A stretch of 64,000 bases of DNA from Candidatus Tectomicrobia bacterium (GTDB lineage: Bacteria > UBA8248). Positions within the stretch are counted from its first letter, which is position 1. Each line of letters begins with the position of its first letter. Below, piece after piece: positions 35,746 to 43,529 of this stretch. Location: the NCBI GenBank assembly GCA_016192135.1, contig JACPUR010000038.1, positions 1 through 64,000 on the forward strand. The letters run 5' to 3'. The position numbers and the translations under genes are program-made. A model generated the notes under the pieces. The model worked only from the letters and a program-made list of their open reading frames with translations, was not told the DNA's origin and did no database searches.

Positions 35746-37530
35746 TCAAACCGCCGGCCGGACGGCGGGGTTGCCCCGGCCCGATCCGCGCCGCTTTCCG
35801 CTCATCACCGCCCGGACCTCCTGGGCGGACCCGCATTCCCGCATGGCCGCCGCCAGCTCTTCCGCCTGGGCGAGCGTGGAGCGGCCGATGGCCCGCCGGA
35901 CGGCCGGGACCTTGGACAGGGCCATGCTCAGGCTCCTGAAGCCGAGGCCCACGAGGTATAGCGCACTCTTGGGGTCTCCCGCCAGTTCCCCGCAGACGGC
36001 GGCGGGGATGTCGCGCTCCCGGGCCGCCTGGGCCACCCCGTGGAGGAGGCGGATGACGGCCGGATGGAGGGGTTCGTAGCGCTCCGCCACCCCCTTGTTG
36101 GCGCGGTCGACGGCCAGGGTGTACTGGGTGAGATCGTTGGTGCCGACGGCCAGAAAATCCGCATGGCGGGCCAAATGGTCGGCGCAGAGGGCGGCGGCGG
36201 GAGTTTCGATCAGGATGCCTTGCCGGATGGCTTCGTTGAAGGGCTTGCCCTCCTCCCGGAGTCCCGCCTTGACTTCCTCGAGGACGGCCTGGACCTCGCG
36301 CACCTCTTCCATGGAGGAAATCATCGGATACATGAACGCCAAGTCCCCCTCGGACGATGCCCGCAGGATGGCCCGGAGCTGGCGCTTGAAGAGGGCGGGA
36401 TATTCGAGGCTGAAGCGGATGCCCCGCACCCCCAGGGCCGGATTCTTCTCCGTCTCCCCGCGCTTGTCCGGGGGGAACCCCAGCGGAAAGCCCCGGTCGC
36501 CGCCCAGGTCCATGGTGCGGATGATCGCCGTGTTCGGCTGGGCGACCCGCGCCACGCGCAGGTAGCAGTGGTACTGTTCCTCCTCGCTCGGCAGGTCGCG
36601 CCGGTTGAAATAGAGCCACTCGCTCCGGTAGAGGCCCACCCCGTCCGTCCCGGCGAGCGGCAGGATGTCCAGCTCCTGGTTGTTGGCGATGTTGGCCAGG
36701 ATGGTTACCCGCACGCCGTCCCGGGTGGCCGCGGGCCGCGGGAGGTAGACCTTCTGCTCCTCCAGGGCCTCCTGCAGGGCCTCCTGCGCGGAGCTCAGGC
36801 GGCTCTCGTAGACCGCCGCCTCCTCCTCCGCCGGATTGAGGAGCACGGCCCCTGCCCTCCCGTCCACGAGCAGGCGGTCGCCGGTGGAGATTCGCCGGGT
36901 CGCGTCCCCGGCGCCCACCACCGCGGGGATGCCCAGCGCCTGGGCCATGATGGCGGTGTGGGAGGTGTACCCGCCCAGGTCGGTGACGAAGCCGAGGATT
37001 TTCCCGCCCGAGAGCGCCGCGACATCGGCCGGGGTCAGATCGTGGGCGACCAGGATGGCCGGCTCGGCGGGCTCCCGGCCAGCCCCGGCGGCGCTTTCAT
37101 CGAGGTGGCGGAGGATGCGCTCGCCCGCGTGGCCGATGTCCAGCCGCCGGTCCCGGAAGTAAGGGTCCTCCATCGACTCGAAGAACTTGGCGAAATGGTC
37201 GACGGCACCCTGAATGGCCCACTCGGCGTTCAGGCGCTCTTCCTGGATGCGCCGGCGCGCCTCCCCGATGAGCATCTCGTCCCTCAGGAGGAGGCGCCCC
37301 AGGTCCAGGATGTAGAGGTGGGAGGGCCCCAGCCGGTCGCTGGCCGCCTGGCGGATGGCCTCGATCTCTGCGGAAGCCGCCTCGATGGCCCGGGCCAGGC
37401 GGGCGATCTCCTCCTCCGCCCCCGCGGCGGGGACGGGCCGCAGCGCCCCCGGCGATGCGAGGGTTGAGGCCACCCAGGCCCGGCCGGTGACGATGCCCCC
37501 GGAGGCGCCGACGCCTTCGATGCGTTCCAT
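35746..37530 (-). CDS. ptsI: Phosphoenolpyruvate-protein phosphotransferase (enzyme I)
   Basis: This 594-residue EI takes phosphate from PEP onto H191 (GGYTSHTAIMAQALGIPAVVG) and passes it to HPr. The N-terminal HPr-binding helical domain covers about 1-145 and the PEP-binding barrel about 250-570, with the signature GTNDLTQYTLAVDR and the catalytic cysteine in AAVCGELAGDP. Its ATG shares a base with the stop of the HPr gene (TGATG). A GTG one codon upstream is possible. No sugar permease is nearby, which together with HPr kinase suggests a regulatory rather than transport role. Confidence 0.96.
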   Translation of the reverse strand: MERIEGVGASGGIVTGRAWVASTLASPGALRPVPAAGAEEEIARLARAIEAASAEIEAIRQAASDRLGPSHLYILDLGRLLLRDEMLIGEARRRIQEERLNAEWAIQGAVDHFAKFFESMEDPYFRDRRLDIGHAGERILRHLDESAAGAGREPAEPAILVAHDLTPADVAALSGGKILGFVTDLGGYTSHTAIMAQALGIPAVVGAGDATRRISTGDRLLVDGRAGAVLLNPAEEEAAVYESRLSSAQEALQEALEEQKVYLPRPAATRDGVRVTILANIANNQELDILPLAGTDGVGLYRSEWLYFNRRDLPSEEEQYHCYLRVARVAQPNTAIIRTMDLGGDRGFPLGFPPDKRGETEKNPALGVRGIRFSLEYPALFKRQLRAILRASSEGDLAFMYPMISSMEEVREVQAVLEEVKAGLREEGKPFNEAIRQGILIETPAAALCADHLARHADFLAVGTNDLTQYTLAVDRANKGVAERYEPLHPAVIRLLHGVAQAARERDIPAAVCGELAGDPKSALYLVGLGFRSLSMALSKVPAVRRAIGRSTLAQAEELAAAMRECGSAQEVRAVMSGKRRGSGRGNPAVRPAV

Positions 37531-37799
37531 CACTTCTCCTCGCCGAAGCGGTTGGCGACGAGTTCCGCGAGCCGGGCCACGGCGGCGTCGGCCGCCGGGC
37601 CCTCGGCCCGGATCCGGATGTCCGTCCCCTTGCGGGCGGCGAGCATCATGACGCCCATGATGCTCTTTCCGTCCACCTCTATGCCCTGGGAGGAGACGAA
37701 GATGTCGCAGTCGAAGGTGGTGGAGAGGCGGACGAAGGCCGCCGCCGCCCGGGCGTGGAGCCCCAGCTGATTGGAAATGGTGGCCGTCGTGGCGGGCAT
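37530..37799 (-). CDS. ptsH: Phosphocarrier protein HPr
   Basis: This 89-residue HPr carries the EI-dependent phosphorylation histidine H15 (NQLGLHARAAA) and the HPr-kinase serine S45 (DGKSIMGVMMLAA). Both sites are intact, so it can be read by EI and by the HPr kinase encoded two genes upstream. It starts one base after the EIIA stop codon and overlaps the EI start, indicating tight coupling. Confidence 0.96.
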   Translation of the reverse strand: MPATTATISNQLGLHARAAAAFVRLSTTFDCDIFVSSQGIEVDGKSIMGVMMLAARKGTDIRIRAEGPAADAAVARLAELVANRFGEEK

Positions 37800-37800
37800 G

Positions 37801-38232
37801 CTAGCTCTCTTTGCGCTCCTGGGCCGGCTCGCGCTTGAGCGAGCGCAGCATCTCGCTCGGCTGCGCGAGGTTCTTCCGGCCGTATTCCACCAGGAAGCGG
37901 GCGGCCTCCTGGACCGTCTTCCCCTTGATGAAGGGGACCTTGAGGAGCATCGGGAGGTTGACGCCGGTGACCACCTCCACGTCCTGCCGGTTGAGCATGG
38001 CCAGCGCGGCGTTGGTCGGCGTCCCTCCCATCATGTCGGTCATCACGATGATGCCCTCGCCCGAGTCCACCTCCCGCACGGCGCGCTCGATCTCCTCGGT
38101 GAAGAAGGCGGGGTCACCGTCCGGGCGGAGGCATACGGCGCGCATCTGGGTCGCGCCGGAGAGGACGGACGAAGCCGTCTCGAGCATCGCCTCCGGGAGG
38201 CCGCCGTGTCCGACGATGACGAGGCCGATCAT
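37801..38232 (-). CDS. PTS EIIA component, mannose type
   Basis: This 143-residue EIIA(Man)-like protein has the phospho-accepting H9 in IVGHGGLPEAM and the GGTPTNAAL segment typical of the family. No EIIB, EIIC or EIID partner genes are present, as in the short regulatory PTS of many deltaproteobacteria. Its start overlaps the hprK stop by four bases (ATGA). The C-terminus is charged (LKREPAQERKES). A likely role is to receive phosphate from HPr and regulate an unknown target. Confidence 0.93.
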   Translation of the reverse strand: MIGLVIVGHGGLPEAMLETASSVLSGATQMRAVCLRPDGDPAFFTEEIERAVREVDSGEGIIVMTDMMGGTPTNAALAMLNRQDVEVVTGVNLPMLLKVPFIKGKTVQEAARFLVEYGRKNLAQPSEMLRSLKREPAQERKES

Positions 38233-39203
38233 ACGCCCTTCCCGCCCTCTCTGTCTCCCGCGGGATGCCGCAGGCTTTCCGTGGCGATTTGGGCGGTGAG
38301 GCTCCGGCTGAATTCCTCGGCCGAGAAGAAGCCCATCCGCTGGAGCAGGAGGTTCCGGGCGGCGACTTCGATGAGGGTGGGGATGTTCCGGCCGGGGGCC
38401 ACCGGGATGCGGACCAGGGGGAGGTCCCGGCCGAGGATCTCGCGCATCTGGAGGTCGATCCCCAGGCGCTCGAAGGGGGTGTCCGGGCTCCACGGGACGA
38501 GCTCGACGAGCAGTTCGACGTTCTTCTCGTAGCGGATGGCCACCACGCCGAAGAGGTCCTTCAGGTTCAGGATGCCCAGGCCCCGCACCTCGATGTGGTG
38601 CTTGAGCAGGTCGGTGCTGCGGCCGACGAGATCGGGGCCGCGAAGCTGGATATCCACCACGTCGTCGGCCACCAGGCGGTGGCCCCGGGTGACGAGGTGG
38701 AGCGCGCACTCGCTTTTGCCGATCCCGCTCCGGCCCTGGATGAGGACCCCCACGCCGTACAGGTCCACCAGGACGCCGTGGAGGCGGGCGTGGGGCGAGA
38801 GATGATTCTCCAGGTAGGACTGGAGCCGGGGCAGCACCTCGCTCCCCGGCAGGGGCGAGCGCAGCAGGGGGAGGTGCTCCTGGTCCGCCACCTCCACCAC
38901 GCGGGAGGGGATGTAGCCTCCCCCCATCGCCAGCACCGTGCACACCGGGAGGCGGAAGAAGCGGCTCACCGCCCGGTCCAGGGCCTCGGGGGCCATGCTG
39001 TTCAGGTAATGGATCTCGGTGTTGCCCCAGATCTGGACCCGGTCGGTGTGCAACTCCTCCAGGAAGCCGGCGAGCGGGAGCCCGTTTTTCTGGTAACGGG
39101 TGTGGCGGATGGCCCGGCCGAGCCCCGCCTTGCCGGCGAGAAGCTCGAGGCCCAGATCCTCGCGCAGGTCCTCGAGAAGCTGAGCGATCGAAAGCTGGCT
39201 CAT
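38229..39203 (-). CDS. hprK: HPr kinase/phosphorylase
   Basis: This 324-residue HprK phosphorylates and dephosphorylates HPr on the regulatory serine. The catalytic histidine is H142 (LHGVLVDLYG), the P-loop is GRSGIGKSE (157-165), and the signature region LLKHHIEVRGLGILNLKDLFG is intact. The ATG giving MSQLSIAQLLEDL is preferred because it matches the usual N-terminus. A second ATG 30 bases upstream has no better ribosome site. In related genomes rapZ and hpf lie in this cluster; both are missing here. Confidence 0.95.
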   Translation of the reverse strand: MSQLSIAQLLEDLREDLGLELLAGKAGLGRAIRHTRYQKNGLPLAGFLEELHTDRVQIWGNTEIHYLNSMAPEALDRAVSRFFRLPVCTVLAMGGGYIPSRVVEVADQEHLPLLRSPLPGSEVLPRLQSYLENHLSPHARLHGVLVDLYGVGVLIQGRSGIGKSECALHLVTRGHRLVADDVVDIQLRGPDLVGRSTDLLKHHIEVRGLGILNLKDLFGVVAIRYEKNVELLVELVPWSPDTPFERLGIDLQMREILGRDLPLVRIPVAPGRNIPTLIEVAARNLLLQRMGFFSAEEFSRSLTAQIATESLRHPAGDREGGKGV

Positions 39204-39297
39204 GCCCGTCTCTTTCTCCCGAGCCCGCGGCATCGCGTCCGCGAAAGCTCCCGGGCTAGGTCCATCCAGCCTGCCGGAAAATTTAAATCACCATGTA

Positions 39298-39348
39298 TTA
39301 TGTGTTACAACAACAGGTTAGGACATGAAACTCAAAGTATCTCTTCAT
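39298..39348 (-). CDS. Possible 16-residue leader peptide with three cysteines
   Basis: A short frame in the rpoN-hprK gap encodes MKRYFEFHVLTCCCNT and stops 95 bases before the hprK ATG. A weak GAGG lies about 7 bases upstream of its ATG. Three consecutive Cys codons near the end resemble amino-acid-sensing leader peptides. The region is more AT-rich than its surroundings. It could also be chance. Confidence 0.2.
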   Translation of the reverse strand: MKRYFEFHVLTCCCNT

Positions 39349-39388
39349 GTTGCCGCCTCGTGAATTCTCGTTGGATTCGGCGGTGGAG

Positions 39389-40852
39389 TCAACGGGAATT
39401 CTTCGGGGCGAAATGGCGCCTCCGGCCTGCGGACGCCAGTCTCATCTCCTTGCGGTATTTCGTCACGGTCCGGCGGGCAATCAGGACCTGCGCTTCACGG
39501 AGCTTTTCCACGATCTGCTGGTCGGTCAGAGGGTGGCCTTTGTCTTCGGCCTCCACGATCTTCTTGATTTTGTCCTTCACGGCGACCGAGGAGGCGCTGT
39601 TCCCGTCGGCGGATGCGAGGCCGCTGTGAAAGAAGTACTTGAAGGGGAAAACGCCCCGGGGCGTCTCCATGTACTTGCCCGTCGTCACCCGACTCACGGT
39701 GGACTCGTGCATCTCGATGTCCTCGGCCACGTCCCGCAGCACGAGGGGCCGGAGGTGGCTCACCCCATGGTCCAGGAAGTCGCGCTGGAAGGCGACGATG
39801 CTGCGCGACACCTTGAGAATGGTCTGGCGGCGCTGCTCGATGCTCTTGAGGAACCAGACCGCCGCCCGCACGCGCTCCTCGATGAACCGGCGGGCGTCGG
39901 TGGGGGTGCCCTCCCGGTCCCCGGCCATCTGGGTGTAGAAGTGGCTCAGGCGGAGGGGCGGGAGGCCGTCGTCGTTCAGCACGACGTCGTAGTCCTCGCC
40001 CCGCCGGATCACCGTCACGTCCGGGACGACCACCTCCACCCGCTGGTCCGAGAAGCGTTCGCCCGGCTTCGGGGTCAGCCGCCGGATGAGGCGCATGGCC
40101 TCCTGGATGTCCTCCGCCCCGACGCCCACCTGACGCGCCAGGCGGGCGTGGTGGCGCTCCTCCAGCATCTCCAGATGGTTCCGGACGAGCTCCTGGGCCA
40201 GCTCCAGGGCCTCGGGCCCCGGCACGCCGTTCCGCCCCAGGCCGCGGAGCTGCAGGAGCAGGCATTCGCGCAGGTCCCGGGCCGCCACCCCGGGCGGGTC
40301 GAACTCCTGGACGAGAGCGAGCGCCTTCTCTGCCTCCTGGGCCCCCAGGCCCTGCGAGGCCGCGAGCTCCTGCGGGTCCGCCTGGAGATACCCCGCCTCG
40401 TCCAGGTTTCCGATGATCTGTTCGGCCAGGCGGCGGATGGGAGCGGGCGCCTGGGTGACCTGGAGTTGCCACACCAGGTGCTCGTGCAGGGTCTCGGGCT
40501 GCGAGAGGGTCTGCTCGTAGGAGGGGAAATCCTCCCCGTCCGGGGCCGGCCCTGCCTGGCTCCGGAGCCCGTAGTCGTCCTGGACGATGTTCTCCCAGTC
40601 GATTTCGACCTCGCCTCGCTCGTCCGTCTCGGTGGAGGGCACCTCTTCCGGAGCCTCGGGCATCTCGCCGTCGGCCACCTCCTTCACCTCGTCCAGGGCC
40701 TCCTCGAGTGCGGGATTGTCCATGAGCTGCTGCTGCACCTCGAGCTGGAGCTCCTGGCGGTTCAGGTGCAGCATGCTGATGGCCTGCTGCAGCATGGCCG
40801 TCATGACCAGGCGCTGCTGGGTCTGGAGCGTCATGCGGGGCTGCAGGGACAT
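39389..40852 (-). CDS. rpoN: RNA polymerase sigma-54 factor
   Basis: This 487-residue sigma-54 has the Gln-rich activator-interaction region I at the N-terminus (MTLQTQQRLVMTAMLQQAIS), an acidic region II (about 55-110), the core-binding domain, and a C-terminal DNA-binding domain. The RpoN box reads ARRTVTKYRKEM. It directs transcription from -24/-12 promoters, several of which are in this window. It lies 28 bases after lptB on the same strand in the classical lpt-rpoN order. Confidence 0.97.
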   Translation of the reverse strand: MSLQPRMTLQTQQRLVMTAMLQQAISMLHLNRQELQLEVQQQLMDNPALEEALDEVKEVADGEMPEAPEEVPSTETDERGEVEIDWENIVQDDYGLRSQAGPAPDGEDFPSYEQTLSQPETLHEHLVWQLQVTQAPAPIRRLAEQIIGNLDEAGYLQADPQELAASQGLGAQEAEKALALVQEFDPPGVAARDLRECLLLQLRGLGRNGVPGPEALELAQELVRNHLEMLEERHHARLARQVGVGAEDIQEAMRLIRRLTPKPGERFSDQRVEVVVPDVTVIRRGEDYDVVLNDDGLPPLRLSHFYTQMAGDREGTPTDARRFIEERVRAAVWFLKSIEQRRQTILKVSRSIVAFQRDFLDHGVSHLRPLVLRDVAEDIEMHESTVSRVTTGKYMETPRGVFPFKYFFHSGLASADGNSASSVAVKDKIKKIVEAEDKGHPLTDQQIVEKLREAQVLIARRTVTKYRKEMRLASAGRRRHFAPKNSR

Positions 40853-40880
40853 GGCTTGAATCTCCGGCCTCCCGGGCGGG

Positions 40881-41663
40881 CTAGAGGCGGAAGCTTTCTC
40901 CCAGGTAGATGTGGCGGGCGCGCTCGCTGGAGGCGATCTTCAGCGGGTCGCCCGCTTCGAGGATTTTCCCCTCGCTGATGATGTAGGCCCGGTCCGCGAT
41001 CTGGAGGGCCTCTCGCACGTTGTGGTCCGTGAGAAGGATGCCGATGCCCCGCTCCCGCAGGCCTCGGACGATGGTCTGGATGTCGTTGACGACAATGGGG
41101 TCGATCCCGGCGAAGGGCTCGTCCAGCAGGATGTAGGTGGGCGATGTCGCGAGCGCGCGGGCAATCTCCACCCGCCGCCGCTCCCCTCCCGAGAGGGCGT
41201 AGCCCTTGGTTTTCCGGATTTGGGCGATGTTGAGGTCCGCGAGCAGCTCCTCCGCCCTTTCCCGGCGGCCGGCGGACGTGCCGGGCATGAGCTCAAGGAC
41301 GGCGAGGATGTTCTCCTCGACCGAGAGGCGCCGGAAGACGGAGGCCTCCTGGGGAAGGTAGCTCACCCCCATCCGCGCGCGCTTGTACATCGGGACGCCC
41401 GTGATGGGCTCCTGATCGAGAATCACCTCTCCGCCCTCGGGGACGATGAGGCCGACGATCATGTAGAAGATGGTCGTCTTCCCGGCGCCGTTTGGGCCGA
41501 GCAGCCCCACGATCTCGCCCGGACGGACGTCGAGATCCACCCCGTCAACGACCCGGCGTCCGGAGAAGCTTTTCGCCAGGCCGCGCGCGGCGAGGATCCG
41601 GCCCCCGTAGCCGTTGGCGTCCGGTGCGGATAGTGGCGCGGCGTTATTTCTTCTGCGGAGCAT
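40881..41663 (-). CDS. lptB: LPS export ABC transporter ATP-binding protein LptB
   Basis: This 260-residue ATPase powers the LptB2FG complex that extracts lipopolysaccharide from the inner membrane. Walker A is GPNGAGKTT (56-64), the signature is [15 protein letters not shown], and Walker B is [13 protein letters not shown]. About 20 extra residues precede the usual start ([10 protein letters not shown]). The ATG, with GAAGGGA upstream, overlaps the end of lptA by 20 bases. lptF and lptG are not in the window. Confidence 0.97.
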   Translation of the reverse strand: MLRRRNNAAPLSAPDANGYGGRILAARGLAKSFSGRRVVDGVDLDVRPGEIVGLLGPNGAGKTTIFYMIVGLIVPEGGEVILDQEPITGVPMYKRARMGVSYLPQEASVFRRLSVEENILAVLELMPGTSAGRRERAEELLADLNIAQIRKTKGYALSGGERRRVEIARALATSPTYILLDEPFAGIDPIVVNDIQTIVRGLRERGIGILLTDHNVREALQIADRAYIISEGKILEAGDPLKIASSERARHIYLGESFRL

Positions 41664-42324
41664 TGGTTCCCTTCGCTGGCGGGCGTTTTCCGTCGGATGG
41701 CGCCGGACGCTCCTCCTCCGGATGAAGCGTCACGTTCACCCGGCGGTTCGTGGATCCGTGGACCACCGTGCGGTCTTCCTTCAGAAACAGCTCGATCTTG
41801 TCGCCGATCACCTGATTCTGCCCCTCCCAGGCGCGCGGATTGCCCGTGAGGACGCCGATGCCCGTCTCCTCGACGTAGTCGAGCCGCTCGCCCGAGGCGA
41901 ACTTCGTCCGCGTCTGGTTGATCAGCACGTTGCCCGTCGCGATGATCCGTTCGACCTGCCCCGTGGGGTCCTGGCCGTCCGCATCGTTTCCGGGGCGCCC
42001 GCCGCGGCCGGGCGCCTGGGCGCGCGCGGCGGGCGGATCGATCGTCCCGTCGCCATCCTTCTCCCGCTTTTTGACGTACACCTCCAGGCGATCGGACTGG
42101 ATGATCATCTCCCCCTGCACCGCCTTCACTTTTCCGATGAAGATGACGAGGTTCTTCTGGTTGAAGGCCTCCATCCGGTCGGCGGTGATGTGGATCGGTT
42201 CTTTCTTCTTCTCGCCGCCGGCGGAGTTCCGGGAGCCCGTGGCGCCGCCCGGCGCGGGCGCGGCCCCGGCCGGCCCCGCGGCGAGGACGAGGGCGGCCGC
42301 GAGGAGGAGCGCGGGCGTTTTCAC
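41644..42324 (-). CDS. lptA: LPS periplasmic bridge protein LptA
   Basis: This 226-residue periplasmic protein forms the beta-jellyroll filament that carries LPS across the periplasm. It has a signal peptide ([20 protein letters not shown]) and an OstA-like repeat region beginning [21 protein letters not shown] Gly/Arg/Asp-rich insert (about 97-120) interrupts the fold relative to compact homologues. The GTG start has GGAGGAAAA upstream and overlaps the lptC stop by four bases. A longer upstream frame is only the shadow of lptC. Confidence 0.92.
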   Translation of the reverse strand: MKTPALLLAAALVLAAGPAGAAPAPGGATGSRNSAGGEKKKEPIHITADRMEAFNQKNLVIFIGKVKAVQGEMIIQSDRLEVYVKKREKDGDGTIDPPAARAQAPGRGGRPGNDADGQDPTGQVERIIATGNVLINQTRTKFASGERLDYVEETGIGVLTGNPRAWEGQNQVIGDKIELFLKEDRTVVHGSTNRRVNVTLHPEEERPAPSDGKRPPAKGTNAPQKK

Positions 42325-42935
42325 GGCTTTTCCTCCGCGGCCGGAGGGGCGAGGACGCCGGCGGCCGGGGGCGGCCCCTGCGCCTCGGTGATGACCGCCC
42401 GCACCTTCTCGAGCAGGACGTAGTGCCCGGTCTCGGTGTTTCCCTTCAGCCCTACGCCCGTCAGGTGAAACGTGCTTCCGTTGAGGACGATGAGGTCCTC
42501 CGAGTCCACGCGGTGCTCCTGTGGGTCGTACCGCAGGGAATCGGTCCGCAGCGTGACGCCGTCCGAGGTGCGGATAACGACGTCGCCCGAGACGGTGACG
42601 TTCCGCCGCTGGTTCCCCATCACGCCCCGGCGGGCGGAGATGTCGGTCGGCTTCCCATCCCTGGAGTAGAGGCGCATGCGGAGGTCCTGGAGGTGGGTTT
42701 CGTCCTTTTTGCGGTAGACCAGGGCCGTCTCGGCCCACATCTCCCATTCCTTGCGGCCCTGGTTGTTCTGGACCATGTGTGCCTGGTCGATGCGCAGGTC
42801 GGCGTCCGTCCCCAGGACGGTGACGCGGCCGACCTCGATCCGGGGCATGGTGCGTACGAGATAGAAGGCCATCGTGCCCCCCAGAAGGACCACCATGGCC
42901 AGGAGAGACCAGCGGAGCGCATTGCGAGAGATCAT
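42321..42935 (-). CDS. lptC: LPS export protein LptC
   Basis: This 204-residue bitopic inner-membrane protein has one N-terminal helix (about 6-26, LRWSLLAMVVLLGGTMAFYL) and a periplasmic jellyroll domain that receives LPS from LptB2FG and hands it to LptA. Typical segments are WEMWAETALVYRKKDETHLQ and RTDSLRYDPQEHRVDSED. The tail is Pro/Ala-rich. The ATG is chosen; a GTG three codons upstream is also possible. It overlaps lptA, forming lptC-lptA-lptB-rpoN. Confidence 0.9.
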   Translation of the reverse strand: MISRNALRWSLLAMVVLLGGTMAFYLVRTMPRIEVGRVTVLGTDADLRIDQAHMVQNNQGRKEWEMWAETALVYRKKDETHLQDLRMRLYSRDGKPTDISARRGVMGNQRRNVTVSGDVVIRTSDGVTLRTDSLRYDPQEHRVDSEDLIVLNGSTFHLTGVGLKGNTETGHYVLLEKVRAVITEAQGPPPAAGVLAPPAAEEKP

Positions 42936-42998
42936 GGGAAACACGGGCCCCCGCGGTGAACGCCGGCGGCGGTACCGGCGCGGATTTCCGAGAGAAAT

Positions 42999-43020
42999 AA
43001 GGCATACTTCGGTATGCCTT
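42999..43020. terminator. Nine-base-pair hairpin with TTCG tetraloop
   Basis: AAGGCATAC-TTCG-GTATGCCTT is a perfect stem with an exceptionally stable C(UUCG)G loop on the rightward strand. On the leftward strand it is followed by ATTTCTC. It lies between the tsaE group and lptC, and may stop leftward transcription or protect an RNA end. Confidence 0.5.
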
Positions 43021-43107
43021 CCAAGCCATGCAAGTTTAATGCCGCGGGTAGGATGCCATACGGGCGGGGGTGTGTAAAGAGGAAACGTCCCCCCCCGGGA
43101 AAGGGCG

Positions 43108-43521
43108 TCAGGCCCGCTCGATCGCGACCCGCCTCCGGCCGGCTGGAAGGACCTCGATCCGCACCGCGGTCCGGACCGGATAGCGCTCGGCCTCCAGGCG
43201 GTTCGGCCACTCGATGAGGGTGACCCCCTCCTCCATCCATTCGTCCAGGCCGAGGTCGAGGGGGTCGAGCCCGGGAGGCAGGCGGTAGAGGTCGGCGTGG
43301 AGGATGGGGGGGACCGTGGGGTGGTGCTGGAAGAACACGAACGTGGGGCTTCGGACGGGCCTTCCCTCCCCGCCCGGCAGGGCGCGGATGAGGCCCCGGG
43401 CGAAGACGCTCTTCCCGGCCCCCACGTCCCCGTAGAGGAGCACCACCTCGCCCGGCCGCAGCGCCCGGGCCAGCTCGGCCCCCAGGCGCTCCGTCTCCTC
43501 CGGCGAGGACGTCTCCCGCAC
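43108..43521 (-). CDS. tsaE: tRNA threonylcarbamoyladenosine biosynthesis ATPase TsaE
   Basis: This protein of about 137 residues is the small ATPase that drives the TsaBD complex making t6A37 in tRNAs for ANN codons. P-loop GDVGAGKSVFARGL and the motif SPTFVFFQHH are diagnostic, as is IEWPNRLE. The start is uncertain. The GTG given here follows the nnrD stop by 8 bases. A CTG four codons earlier has a better placed GGAGGAG and would overlap nnrD. The rest of the pathway (tsaB, tsaC, tsaD) is outside the window. Confidence 0.9.
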   Translation of the reverse strand: MRETSSPEETERLGAELARALRPGEVVLLYGDVGAGKSVFARGLIRALPGGEGRPVRSPTFVFFQHHPTVPPILHADLYRLPPGLDPLDLGLDEWMEEGVTLIEWPNRLEAERYPVRTAVRIEVLPAGRRRVAIERA

Positions 43522-43529
43522 CCGGAGGC

